Shown: positions 36,391 through 44,736, numbered from the stretch's first letter. The stretch: 64,000 nt of DNA from DATMER01 sp963741305 (GCA_963741305.1 CAVUHL010000003.1:2728001-2792000); one strand, 5' to 3'. Numbers and translations: made by a program. Notes: a model not told the origin generated them from the sequence alone.

Positions 36391-36467
36391 CCGAGGACGA
36401 GCGCAGCGAAAGCGAGGTCAACGGCGTTCTTCCATTGACCTCGTCCGGGAGATTGAGAGCCTACGGT

Positions 36468-36887
36468 GTCGTGGCGGAGACCGCGACCAGGACCGCAGAG
36501 ACACGGGGATCAGCCTCAGAGCCCTATGTCGCTGCCTCGGAAACATCTGCTCGCGTCTCAGAGACCCCGGTTCCGGCCTCAGAGACACCGGATCGCGTCT
36601 TGGAAACCCGGGTCTCTGCCGCGGAAACCCCGGTCCGTGTCCTGGAGACCGCTGCCCCTGGCGCAGAAACCAGGATCCCCATGGGCGGGACCGCGGGACG
36701 CGCCTCCGAAATCCGGGTCTCTGCGACGAAAACCCCTGTCCCTGCCTCAGGGGCAGGGGTTTCTACGATAGAGACAGGGATTTTCACGGCGCGGACCGCT
36801 GCCTCTGCCTCAGAGACAGGTGTCTCCGTGCTGCGGACCGCGGTCCCTGGCTCAGGGACACAGGGACGCGCCACGAAAGCCCCTGCC
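36468..36887 (+). repeat. Degenerate 21-bp tandem repeat, about 20 units
   Basis: In the frame beginning at 36468 the DNA reads as heptads with an ET at the centre: AASETSA, RVSETPV, PASETPD, RVLETRV, SAAETPV, RVLETAA, PGAETRI. It decays toward both ends and toward 36700-36800. Because 21 is a multiple of three, it stays open in several frames on both strands, so openness alone does not show translation. No ribosome site or plausible start is seen. It may be a decayed coding repeat or a non-coding minisatellite. Confidence 0.75.
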
Positions 36888-37502
36888 CCTGTCGGTCAAC
36901 GGTCAACATGAAAGTGTTGCCCTCGGGGTCCTGTACGTAAGCGAGCCGCTCCGACCCTCCTTCCCCTGGGAGGTTCGGCGGACACTCAGAGCCCCGAGGT
37001 AAAGAGCTGAACGGCGGCCTCTGTGCCCAGGGACTCCGCCGTCCCCCCTGTCGCCTTCGGATATTGCCTGTCGGTTCCCATCAACTCGGCTGGAACCCGT
37101 CTCGGAGCAGTCTGCTCACCGGGGAGCCGGTAACGCCACCTGCGTCGTCAGCTCTGCAACTCGTTCCCGACTATGACTCCAATGGCAACCGGGCGACGTG
37201 ACAACAACCCGACGCCACACGCCCACGCCAATTGGACCAGCCCAAACATGAAAGAGCAAGGTGAATCGCTCGATACTTCTGCTAACATCGTCCCGTGGAA
37301 CAGCCCACATGCACACTGGCCTCTTCCCGTAACACTAGTGAGTTGGTCATGGAACAGGCCCTCTATCGAACGATTTCATCAATGACATCTCGGTGAGGTT
37401 GGCGCCCTCTCCTCAAGGCCAGCCTCTCCGTGCCGGCCAACACAGAAATTGTATTTGATGGCAATAGTTATTCTTTGTCTTGACCATTTGAAGGCAATCA
37501 CG
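36888..37502. other. Gene-poor stretch with probable RHS or other gene debris
   Basis: No intact gene is supported. On the plus strand, 37169-37198 reads DYDSNGNRAT and then stops, which matches the YD-repeat consensus. On the minus strand, about 37020 to 36905 reads ERLAYVQDPEGNTFMLTVDR, resembling either a YD repeat or the end of a glyoxalase-like protein. The last 60 bp before 37503 are clearly AT-richer than the surroundings. Confidence 0.5.
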
Positions 37503-38036
37503 ATGCAGGATTACGGCGCAAGCGGCCTTACCATTCGGGAAGCAATGCTCAGGCACGCCGTTGAATTTACGGACACAAAAGCACGTCCTGACTTCATTCT
37601 CTGGAATGGACTTCAAGTAAAGACAGCCGACATATTCTCAGTTCCACGAAGTGGCATAGTTCGGGCAGAATTCCTCGCATCGAAGGAAGGAGTTGAGCAA
37701 GGATTCGACTTGAAAGTCGACGGGTGGTTTCAACTCGCGGGCGGAGAACGGGTGCCGCTTTTGCGAACCTGGAATGATCTGAGATTTGAAGCTGCCGTCG
37801 AATATTCTTACTACTCCGAGGATCAAAGGATGATCGTGTGGAACGTGTATCGGATGATCTACGCAGGTGGACTGGTGGTGGAAGAGAAGTGGACTGAGAA
37901 CGCAGGAATGTGGATCGAGCAGGACGCTCCTCATGAGCGGATTTATCACTGCAGTCATGGCATGGCCGATCCACCTGATTTCGAGTCTCTCGTATTCAAG
38001 ATAGGCATAACTCCTGAGGCAACTCAGCGCCAGTGA
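37503..38036 (+). CDS. Uncharacterised protein in the toxin-immunity region
   Basis: The frame is open from 37449, but ATG 37503 is chosen: MQDYGASGLTIREAMLRHA is preceded by GAAGG at 37490, while the upstream extension is AT-rich and hydrophobic without a good site. This gives 177 aa with no signal peptide. Visible blocks are VPLLRTWNDLRFE, YYSEDQRMIVWNVYRMIYAGG, VVEEKWTENAGMW and YHCSHGM. No family is recognised. It is followed with a 1-bp overlap by another small gene, so the two may be cotranscribed immunity or regulatory partners. Confidence 0.7.
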   Translation: MQDYGASGLTIREAMLRHAVEFTDTKARPDFILWNGLQVKTADIFSVPRSGIVRAEFLASKEGVEQGFDLKVDGWFQLAGGERVPLLRTWNDLRFEAAVEYSYYSEDQRMIVWNVYRMIYAGGLVVEEKWTENAGMWIEQDAPHERIYHCSHGMADPPDFESLVFKIGITPEATQRQ

Positions 38037-38635
38037 TGAACCGCCACGAAACAACCACGTGCACTCCGTTCGTGATCGGAGACGGGCCGAGCCTATCCGG
38101 CCCGCGCCTGGGAGGTCGCGCACCTGAGGGAGTCAGGGCCCGGGGCGGCATGGAGTATCTCTTGACCGTGCCGTTCTTGACATCGGCGCAGGAGCTCTCA
38201 CTGTTCGTCGCGGGTTTCGACGAGCTACTGCCGGCCAACGGCTCGTTACAGGCGCCCGGCTTGATCGAGGTCCTCCTTCACACCCCGGCTCCGCGCAGGG
38301 CATCGGGCGAGCCGGCCTCTTCGTTGAGCGAACATCCCCTGCTCTTGCAGCCGGTCAAGGACGACTGGTTCGTCAACGATGATGGAGAGACCGTCATCGA
38401 GTCCTCGCACAAGCTCGGAGGCAGACCCTACTTCATCCAGGGCGAACCGGACCTCGAGGCCGAAGTCGCGAAGATCCTGCGCTCAGGCTATCTCCAGATT
38501 CTCCAACTCGACTTCCCTGGGGGAGGGGGAGATGCCCTGGTTTCAGGCGACTGGCCCTTTGCCGACGGGCTCTTTCATCTTTTCGGCAGCCCTCCCTTCG
38601 ATCGGGATCACTGGCGATGGTTCTTCGAGCTGTGA
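38036..38635 (+). CDS. DUF1963-like small protein, candidate immunity protein
   Basis: This 199-aa protein starts at ATG 38036, whose A is the last base of the preceding TGA. The C-terminal half reads SSHKLGGRPYFIQ, then LQLDFPGGGGDALVSGDW, then PFADGLFHLFG and HWRWFFEL. The K.GG.P.(F/W)IQ and LQ.D patterns recall DUF1963/YwqG proteins, which are often found as immunity or antitoxin-like proteins. The family assignment is tentative. There is no signal peptide. Confidence 0.65.
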   Translation: MNRHETTTCTPFVIGDGPSLSGPRLGGRAPEGVRARGGMEYLLTVPFLTSAQELSLFVAGFDELLPANGSLQAPGLIEVLLHTPAPRRASGEPASSLSEHPLLLQPVKDDWFVNDDGETVIESSHKLGGRPYFIQGEPDLEAEVAKILRSGYLQILQLDFPGGGGDALVSGDWPFADGLFHLFGSPPFDRDHWRWFFEL

Positions 38636-38648
38636 CACACACAAGGTC

Positions 38649-38676
38649 TTGACTTCCCTCTGAAGGCTCGTATGCT
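38649..38676 (+). promoter_or_regulatory. Sigma70-type promoter of the efflux operon
   Basis: TTGACT at 38649-38654 and TATGCT at 38671-38676 are separated by 16 bp, upstream of the tetR ATG at 38709. Confidence 0.7.
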
Positions 38677-38677
38677 A

Positions 38678-38697
38678 GTTAGTGAGGACTCACTAAC
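38678..38697. promoter_or_regulatory. Palindromic operator, probably for the adjacent TetR regulator
   Basis: GTTAGTGAGGACTCACTAAC has perfect 9-bp arms around a 2-bp centre. It begins 2 bp after the -10 hexamer, so it covers the likely transcription start. This is the usual layout for autorepression by a TetR protein. Confidence 0.8.
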
Positions 38698-38708
38698 GTG
38701 GATCGAGC

Positions 38709-39386
38709 ATGAGCGAAGACCCGGCACCCTCCCGACAGGATGAGATCCTGGACCGGACGATCGAGCTGCTCCGCGAGGCCGGCCTAGCCGGGCTCACCAT
38801 GAAGAAGGTCGCGGAGCGGGTCGGCTTTACCGAGCCTGCCATCTACCGGCACTTCCCCAACAAGCAGGCACTCCTCGCTGGCGTGGCCGGACGCCTGAGC
38901 AAACTCTTCCTCGGGCCTGTCCGCGCCATCGCCAAGGAGGTGGACGCTCCCCCTCTCGATCGGATCGAGCGGATCGTCGCCCACCACATCGGGTTGATCA
39001 TGGACTTCGACGGCATCCCCATCCTGCTGATCGCGGAGGCCACGGCTTCCAAGGAGGGAGAGTTGGGGCGGAAGATGGCCGAGATCGCCGGGACCTACCT
39101 GGAGATCGTGGGCCGTCTGGCGGGCGAGATCCCCCGCCCCCCCGGCTCTCCTCCGGCGGACGTCGCGGTGCTGCCGGTGCTCGGGCTCGCCGCGGCGGTA
39201 GCGCTGGAGCGGAGGCTGATGTCCGAACGGCGGCTGACTCGGGAGACGGCGCTCGATCTTGCGCGGTATGTGGTTCGGCGGCTTCTGGGACCGGAGACCC
39301 TCACCCCCCAACCCCCTCTCCCACCCGCACCCCCCAACCCCCGGGAGAGGGGGAGCCGGAAACGTCGTTCGGAGGAGAAGCCATGA
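38709..39386 (+). CDS. TetR-family transcriptional repressor of the efflux operon
   Basis: This 225-aa protein has a canonical N-terminal TetR helix-turn-helix (LTMKKVAERVGFTEPAIYRH, then FPNKQALL). The remainder is a helical ligand-binding domain. The last roughly 25 residues (from TPQPPLPPAPP to the stop) are encoded by an intergenic-type repeat, so the native C-terminus probably ended near GPETL. Its stop overlaps the ATG of the next frame by 4 bp (ATGA). It most likely represses its own operon through the palindrome at 38678; the inducer is unknown. Confidence 0.92.
   Translation: MSEDPAPSRQDEILDRTIELLREAGLAGLTMKKVAERVGFTEPAIYRHFPNKQALLAGVAGRLSKLFLGPVRAIAKEVDAPPLDRIERIVAHHIGLIMDFDGIPILLIAEATASKEGELGRKMAEIAGTYLEIVGRLAGEIPRPPGSPPADVAVLPVLGLAAAVALERRLMSERRLTRETALDLARYVVRRLLGPETLTPQPPLPPAPPNPRERGSRKRRSEEKP
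39297..39355. repeat. Intergenic repeat, left arm of an inverted pair
   Basis: A 59-bp C-rich sequence (ACCCTCACCCCCCAACCCCC...GGGAGAGGGGGAG) whose reverse complement recurs at 39413-39468. It carries its own short inverted ends (CCCTCTCCC and GGGAGAGGG). It codes for the tail of TetR. Confidence 0.8.
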
Positions 39387-40777
39387 ATGGAGATGATGGT
39401 GGATCTTGCGCGCTCCCCTCTCCCGGGCGGCCGGGAGTGCGCGTGGGAGAGGGGCCGGGGGTGAGGGTTCCCCTGCTCCTCGCCCTCATCCTCCTGCCGC
39501 ATGCCGGCATTGCACAAGACAAGCTGTCCCTCTCCGACGCTGTCGACCGTGCCCTGACCCAGTTCCCCGCCGTGGGAGCAGCGCGGGCCCGCCAGGAGGA
39601 AGCAGAACAGGCTCTCGGCGAAGCCCGGGCGGGGCGCCGGCCCCGGGGACGGGTGACCGGATCGGCCTTCCAGTACGAAGAGCCTATGGTGGTCACCCCG
39701 ATCCACGGTTTCGGCCCGGGCCTGTTCCCCGAGTTCGACGAGACGCTCGGACAGGCGACCCTGACCGTCAGCTACACACTCTTTGATAGTGGCGCGGATG
39801 CCGCCCGCATCCGGTCCGCGGATGCCCAGACGCTGGCTGCCGGTGCGGCTCTCGGCTCCTCGGAGCAGATCCTCGCCCGGCGCGTGGCCGCCGCGTACCT
39901 GACCGTGCTCGGACAGCGGCAGGTGCTCGACGCCTACGACTCGAGGATGAAGGCGCTCGAATCCGAGCTGTCCCGGGTGCAGCAGCGGTTCGAGGTCGGC
40001 CGGGCGGCGCGCGTGGAGATTCTCCGTGCCGAGGCCGCTCTCGCCAGCTCCGAAGCCGAGCGCGTGCGCCTCTCCTCCGCCATGGACAACGCCGAGCGCG
40101 AGCTGGCGCGGCTCATGGACGTTCCCGTCGAAGAGACACGGGCCGGCCGGCTGGTCCCGGTGGAGCTGCCGGACGCACAGGTGCCGTTGCGCGAGACTCT
40201 GGTCATAGAGGGGATCGCCGCGAGCCCGTCCGTGGCCCAGGCCCGCGCCCAGGTCACGGCGGCCGAGGCGCAGATCTCCCTCACCCGCGCCCTGGCCCGG
40301 CCTGAAGTGCGGGCAGTGGGCAACTACAACGAGTGGACGTCCTCCCAGGGAAACTTCACCGGCGAGTGGAACGCCGGCTTTCAGCTCACCGTGCCACTGT
40401 TCGATTTCGGTGCCACCCGCGGCCGCATCGCCCGCGCCGAGGCAGCCCATCGCGCCACACAGGAGCAGGTGAGGACCGCCGAGATCCAGGTGCGGGAGGA
40501 GGTCGATCGCGCCGCCGCCGCCATTGAAGAGGCCGAGGCGCGTATCGCCAGCCTCGGCAAGGCGGTCGAGCGCTTCGCCGAGGTCGTCCGCGTGCAGAAG
40601 CTCCTCCTCGACGAGGGGGCCGGCACCCAGACCGACTACCTGAATTCCGAAGCCGACCTGCTGACCGCCCGCGCCAACCTGGCCGAGGCGCGCCACGCCG
40701 CCACCCTCGCCCGGGTCGACCTGGCCCGCGCCGCGGGCCGACTCACCCCGGCCTGGCTGCGGGAGAACATTCAATGA
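39383..40777 (+). CDS. TolC-like outer-membrane efflux protein
   Basis: This is a 464-aa protein of the outer-membrane efflux family, with two similar halves of long coiled-coil helices (LSLSDAVDRALTQFPAVGAA at the start; VSYTLFDSGADAARI and VPLFDFGATRGRI at the two beta-barrel/helix junctions). Two starts are possible: ATG 39383, overlapping tetR, or GTG 39461, which gives the compact signal peptide MRVPLLLALILLPHAGIAQ. The 26 residues between are encoded by the inverted repeat, so GTG may be the original start. It would form the outer channel for the ABC pump encoded downstream. Confidence 0.92.
   Translation: MNGDDGGSCALPSPGRPGVRVGEGPGVRVPLLLALILLPHAGIAQDKLSLSDAVDRALTQFPAVGAARARQEEAEQALGEARAGRRPRGRVTGSAFQYEEPMVVTPIHGFGPGLFPEFDETLGQATLTVSYTLFDSGADAARIRSADAQTLAAGAALGSSEQILARRVAAAYLTVLGQRQVLDAYDSRMKALESELSRVQQRFEVGRAARVEILRAEAALASSEAERVRLSSAMDNAERELARLMDVPVEETRAGRLVPVELPDAQVPLRETLVIEGIAASPSVAQARAQVTAAEAQISLTRALARPEVRAVGNYNEWTSSQGNFTGEWNAGFQLTVPLFDFGATRGRIARAEAAHRATQEQVRTAEIQVREEVDRAAAAIEEAEARIASLGKAVERFAEVVRVQKLLLDEGAGTQTDYLNSEADLLTARANLAEARHAATLARVDLARAAGRLTPAWLRENIQ
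39413..39468. repeat. Intergenic repeat, right arm of the inverted pair
   Basis: The reverse complement closely matches 39297-39355. It lies within the first codons of the tolC-like frame and ends at the GTGAGGGT that supplies the alternative start. Confidence 0.8.
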
Positions 40778-41766
40778 GCCCCAAGAAGATCATCCCCCCC
40801 GTTGTGCTGTTAATCGCCGCGAGTGCCGGTTTCTGGTATTACACATCCAGAAGGCCGGTAGAAACAGATGGCGCGCTCGTCGCCTCGGGCACGGTAGAGG
40901 CCACAGACGCCCAGCTCGGCTTCCAGGCGCCGGGCCGGATCATCTCCCTGACTCCCCGCGAAGGGGACCGGGTCACCGCCGGACAGGAGTTGGCGCGGCT
41001 CGACCGCTCCGAGCTCGAAGCGCGGCGCGCGCAATCCGAGGCTCAGGTCGAGGCGGCGCAGGCTGCCCTGGCCGAGCTCGAAAGCGGCTCGCGCCGGGAA
41101 GAGATCGCCCAGGCCCGGGCCGCCCTCGCCGTTGCCGAAGAGCGCCGGCAGGATGCCGAGCGCGACCTCGCCCGCACCCGGCGGCTCTTCGAGGGCGGCG
41201 CGGTCAGCCGCGAGGCTCTCGACAAAGCGCAGGTCGCCCTCGACGTGACCCGCGCCCAGCGCACCCAGGCCGTGGAGCAGCTCCACCTCGTGGAGGCCGG
41301 CCCACGCAAGGAGCGCAAGGCGGTCGCTCGCGCCCAGGTCACCCAGGCCGAAGCCGCCGTGCAGGGCGTTCAGGCCACGCTCTCCAACACGGTCCTCACT
41401 GCTCCGTTCAATGGCGTAGTGACCGTCCGCCATCGCGAGCCGGGCGAGGTCGTGCCCGCCGGCTCGCCCGTTCTCACCCTCATGGACCCACGCAGCCGCT
41501 TCGTGCGGATCTACATCCCGGAAAACCGGGTGGGAGCGGTGCGCCTCGGGACCCGAGCCACGATCACGGCCGACACCTACCCGGGCAAGACCTACCCGGG
41601 AGAGGTTTCGTTCATCGCCTCGGAGGCCGAGTTCACGCCCAAGAGCGTGCAGACCACCGAGGAGCGCGTGCGCCTGGTCTACGAGGTCAAGGTGCGCGTG
41701 ACCGGCGATGCGGAGTTCGAGCTGAAGCCGGGGCTGCCCGCGGACGTACGGCTGGAAACGAAATGA
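40774..41766 (+). CDS. HlyD/YbhG-like membrane-fusion protein
   Basis: This 330-aa protein has one N-terminal membrane anchor (PPVVLLIAASAGFWYYTS). A lipoyl-type half follows (ASGTVEATDAQLGFQAPGRI), then a coiled-coil hairpin rich in Ala, Glu and Arg (about residues 85-190), the second lipoyl half (LTAPFNGVVTVRHREPGEVV) and a beta-barrel domain (RFVRIYIPENRVGAVRLGTR). It overlaps tolC by 4 bp. It links the inner-membrane ABC transporter to TolC across the periplasm. Confidence 0.94.
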   Translation: MSPKKIIPPVVLLIAASAGFWYYTSRRPVETDGALVASGTVEATDAQLGFQAPGRIISLTPREGDRVTAGQELARLDRSELEARRAQSEAQVEAAQAALAELESGSRREEIAQARAALAVAEERRQDAERDLARTRRLFEGGAVSREALDKAQVALDVTRAQRTQAVEQLHLVEAGPRKERKAVARAQVTQAEAAVQGVQATLSNTVLTAPFNGVVTVRHREPGEVVPAGSPVLTLMDPRSRFVRIYIPENRVGAVRLGTRATITADTYPGKTYPGEVSFIASEAEFTPKSVQTTEERVRLVYEVKVRVTGDAEFELKPGLPADVRLETK

Positions 41767-42662
41767 TCCGCACCGACTCCCTCACCCGCCGGTTCGGCGA
41801 GCTGACGGCGGTCGACCGGCTGAGCTTCGAGGTGCGGCCCGGCGAGCTGTTCGGGCTCGTGGGGCCGGATGGCGCGGGCAAGACCACGACGCTGCGCATG
41901 CTCGCGGGCGTGCTCCGCCCCACGGAGGGAGACGCCCTCCTCGATGGAATTTCCGTGGCGCGGGAGCCCGAGCGGGTCAAACACCAGATCGCGTACATGT
42001 CACAACGCTTCGGGCTCTACGCGGACCTGACCGTGCTCGAAAACCTGCAGTTCTACGCCGACCTTTATCGCGTGCCGCGGTCCGAACGGCCGGCGCGGCT
42101 GGAGCGATTGTTTCAATTTTCGAACCTCGGCCCTTTCAAGGACCGGCTGGCGGGCAAGCTCTCGGGCGGCATGAAGCAGAAGCTCGGCCTCTCCTGCGCG
42201 TTGATCCACCAGCCACGGATCCTGCTCCTCGACGAGCCCACCTTCGGAGTCGATCCCGTGTCGCGCCGCGAGCTCTGGCTGATCGTCCACGAAATGGTCG
42301 CCGAGGGAGTGACCGCGGTCGTCAGCACGGCCTACATGGACGAGGCCGAGCGCTTCGACCGGCTGGCCCTCCTCCACCGCGGGAAGCTGCTCGCGATCGA
42401 CACGCCCGAGGCCCTGCAAAAAGGTTTCGATGAGGAGATCGTGGAGATCCAGGTCGAGCGCGCCCGGGAGGCACGGGAACATCTTGCGGAACTGGGACGG
42501 GTGGCCGCCTTCGGCGACCGTCTCCACCTCAGCGTGAGCGCGGCAAGAATCCCGGAGATCGTCAGCATGCTGCAAGAGGCGGGCTTCGAGGTCAAATCCG
42601 CGCGGGCCATCGTCCCCTCCCTCGAGGACGTGTTCATCGGGATGATCGAGGAAGCTGCATGA
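41763..42662 (+). CDS. ABC transporter ATPase, YbhF N-half type
   Basis: This 299-aa protein has Walker A GPDGAGKTTT, the signature LSGGMKQKL and Walker B ILLLDEPTFGVDP. The H-loop position reads STAYMDEAE, with Ala where the switch His is normally found. The first half of E. coli YbhF shows the same departure (STSYLDEAE, as I recall it). This suggests a degenerate nucleotide site that works with the next gene's product as a heterodimer. It overlaps both neighbours by 4 bp. Confidence 0.95.
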   Translation: MIRTDSLTRRFGELTAVDRLSFEVRPGELFGLVGPDGAGKTTTLRMLAGVLRPTEGDALLDGISVAREPERVKHQIAYMSQRFGLYADLTVLENLQFYADLYRVPRSERPARLERLFQFSNLGPFKDRLAGKLSGGMKQKLGLSCALIHQPRILLLDEPTFGVDPVSRRELWLIVHEMVAEGVTAVVSTAYMDEAERFDRLALLHRGKLLAIDTPEALQKGFDEEIVEIQVERAREAREHLAELGRVAAFGDRLHLSVSAARIPEIVSMLQEAGFEVKSARAIVPSLEDVFIGMIEEAA

Positions 42663-43603
42663 TGGACGGGATGACTGCGGTAGAGGTGCAAGACCTCACG
42701 CGGACCTTCGGCGACTTCGTCGCGGTCGACCAGGTGAGCTTCACAGTCGCCAAGGCGGAGGTGTTCGGCTTCCTTGGCCCGAACGGCGCGGGCAAGACGA
42801 CCACGATCAAAATGCTCACTGGCCTGGTGCCTCCGACCTCGGGAAAAGGTAACGTGGCCGGGTACGACATCCAGACGGAGCGGCGGCAGATCAAGCTCCA
42901 CATCGGCTACATGTCACAGCTCTTCTCGCTCTACGCGGACCTGACCGTCGAGGAAAACATCGCATTCTTCTCAGGCCTGTACGGCGTGCCGAGTGAGCGC
43001 AAGGCGGAGCGGCGCGACTGGGTGCTGCGGATGGCTGGCCTCACGGACCAGCGGGGCCGGCTCACGGGCGAGCTCTCCCTGGGTTGGAAGCAGCGGCTCG
43101 CCCTGGGCTGCGCCGTCCTCCACGAGCCGCCCGTGCTCTTCCTGGACGAGCCCACGTCGGGCGTCGATCCCATCTCCCGCCGATCCTTCTGGGACCTCAT
43201 CTATGCGCTGGCCTCCGCGGGCACCACCGTGTTCGTCACCACCCACTACATGGAAGAGGCCGAGTACTGCGACCGGCTGGCGCTGATGAACCGAGGCAAG
43301 CTGATCGCGCTCGATACGCCCGCAAAGCTCCGCGAGGGCTTCCGCCAGCCGCTCCTCGAAGTGCGGACCGGCTCCGGGGCGAAAGCCGCCGAGTTGCTGG
43401 AAGGGACCCCGGGCGTGTTCGGCGCCGGCCTGTTCGGCCGTGCGATCCACGTCACGCTTCAGCCTGGAACCGATCAGAACGAGATCCGGCGCCGGCTCGA
43501 AGAGCACGGGATTCAAGTTGATTCAATCGAGGAGATCTCGCCTTCTCTGGAAGATGTGTTCATTGCGCGCATCGAGGAGGCCGGCGGAGCGCCGGTGGAT
43601 TGA
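42659..43603 (+). CDS. ABC transporter ATPase, YbhF C-half type
   Basis: This 314-aa protein has Walker A GPNGAGKTTT and Walker B VLFLDEPTSGVDP, and an intact H-loop VTTHYMEEAEYCDR. The signature is LSLGWKQRL rather than LSGG, matching the LPLGFKQRL form in the second half of YbhF. The two YbhF halves are thus separate genes here. Starts at ATG 42659 or 42662; ATG 42671 is also in frame. Confidence 0.95.
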   Translation: MMDGMTAVEVQDLTRTFGDFVAVDQVSFTVAKAEVFGFLGPNGAGKTTTIKMLTGLVPPTSGKGNVAGYDIQTERRQIKLHIGYMSQLFSLYADLTVEENIAFFSGLYGVPSERKAERRDWVLRMAGLTDQRGRLTGELSLGWKQRLALGCAVLHEPPVLFLDEPTSGVDPISRRSFWDLIYALASAGTTVFVTTHYMEEAEYCDRLALMNRGKLIALDTPAKLREGFRQPLLEVRTGSGAKAAELLEGTPGVFGAGLFGRAIHVTLQPGTDQNEIRRRLEEHGIQVDSIEEISPSLEDVFIARIEEAGGAPVD

Positions 43604-43605
43604 TC

Positions 43606-44736
43606 ATGAGCCTCACGCGCCTCCTCGCCATCGCCCGCAAGGAGCTGCTCCAGCTCCGGCGCGACACCCGCAGCCTGATCCTCGCGTTTCTGCTGCCGGT
43701 GCTTCTTCTGGTCCTCTTCGGCTACGCGATCTCCTGGGACGTGCGCAACATCCGCACCGCGGTCCTGGACGGCGACCGCTCGGCGCGCAGCCGCGAATTG
43801 ATCGATGCGTTCCGCGCCTCGGGTTACTTCACCTTCGTCGACAACCTGGAACGGCCGGGCGAGATCGGCGCTCTCTTCGACCGCGGCACCGTGCAGGTGG
43901 CGCTGGTGATCCCAGCCGGGTTTGCCGCGGACCTCTCCGCCGGCCGCACCGCCGGCCATTCCGCCATCATCCAGGCCATCGTGGACGGCAGCGACGCGAA
44001 CACGGCCACGATCGTCCTCGCCTACTCCGAGGCCATCGTGCGCACCTGGTCGAGCCGGGTACAGCTTCAGGGCTCCACGGCTATTGATCTTCCGATCACG
44101 GCTGATTCGCGGGTCTGGTACAACGAGGAGCTGGCCAGCCGAAACATGATCGTTCCCGGCCTGGTCGCGGTGATCATGATGATCATCGCGGCCATGCTCA
44201 CTTCCCTGACCATCGCGCGGGAGTGGGAGCGCGGCACCATGGAACAGCTCGCCGCGACCCCTGTTTCCCGCGTCGAGGTGGTCCTGGGCAAGCTCCTCCC
44301 CTACCTCGGCATCGGCCTCGCCGACGTGGTGGTCTGCTCGCTGCTCGGGGTCTTCCTGTTCGACGTGCCGTTCCGGGGGAGCGCTGTGCTCCTGATGGCT
44401 TTCTCGTTCCTCTTCCTGACCGGCGCGCTGGGGCTGGGGATGTTCATCTCGGTCGTGGCGAAGTCGCAGGTGGTGGCTACACAGGTGGCCATGGTCGTCA
44501 CCTTCCTGCCGGCCTTCCTGCTCTCGGGCTTCATGTTCGCCATCGAGGTGATGCCGGCGCCGCTCAGGGCCGTGAGCTTGTTGATCCCTGCCAGGTACTT
44601 CCTGGTCGTCACCCGCGGCATCTTCCTCAAAGGGATCGGAATCGAGGTCCTCCGTACGCAGGCGCTCCTCATGGTCGTCTTCGCAGTGGCCGGGCTCGGG
44701 CTGGCGGTATTGCGGTTCCGCAAGGAGCTGGGATGA
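43606..44736 (+). CDS. ABC-2 type permease, YbhS/YbhR-like
   Basis: This protein has 376 aa from ATG 43606 (an in-frame TTG at 43600 is less likely). It has an N-terminal membrane helix (LILAFLLPVLLLVLFGYAI), then a large periplasmic domain (about residues 50-175) and five C-terminal helices (for example VIMMIIAAMLTSLTI and GALGLGMFISVVAKS). The motif REWERGTMEQLAATPVSR before the second helix is typical of ABC-2 permeases. It starts 2 bp after the stop of the ATPase. Confidence 0.95.
   Translation: MSLTRLLAIARKELLQLRRDTRSLILAFLLPVLLLVLFGYAISWDVRNIRTAVLDGDRSARSRELIDAFRASGYFTFVDNLERPGEIGALFDRGTVQVALVIPAGFAADLSAGRTAGHSAIIQAIVDGSDANTATIVLAYSEAIVRTWSSRVQLQGSTAIDLPITADSRVWYNEELASRNMIVPGLVAVIMMIIAAMLTSLTIAREWERGTMEQLAATPVSRVEVVLGKLLPYLGIGLADVVVCSLLGVFLFDVPFRGSAVLLMAFSFLFLTGALGLGMFISVVAKSQVVATQVAMVVTFLPAFLLSGFMFAIEVMPAPLRAVSLLIPARYFLVVTRGIFLKGIGIEVLRTQALLMVVFAVAGLGLAVLRFRKELG

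Noticed and set aside
34662..36911. A 749-codon plus-strand open frame across istA and the 21-bp repeat tract
   Set aside because: It is antisense to istA for most of its length and crosses the IS end into the repeat tract; the coding strand is clearly istA/istB.
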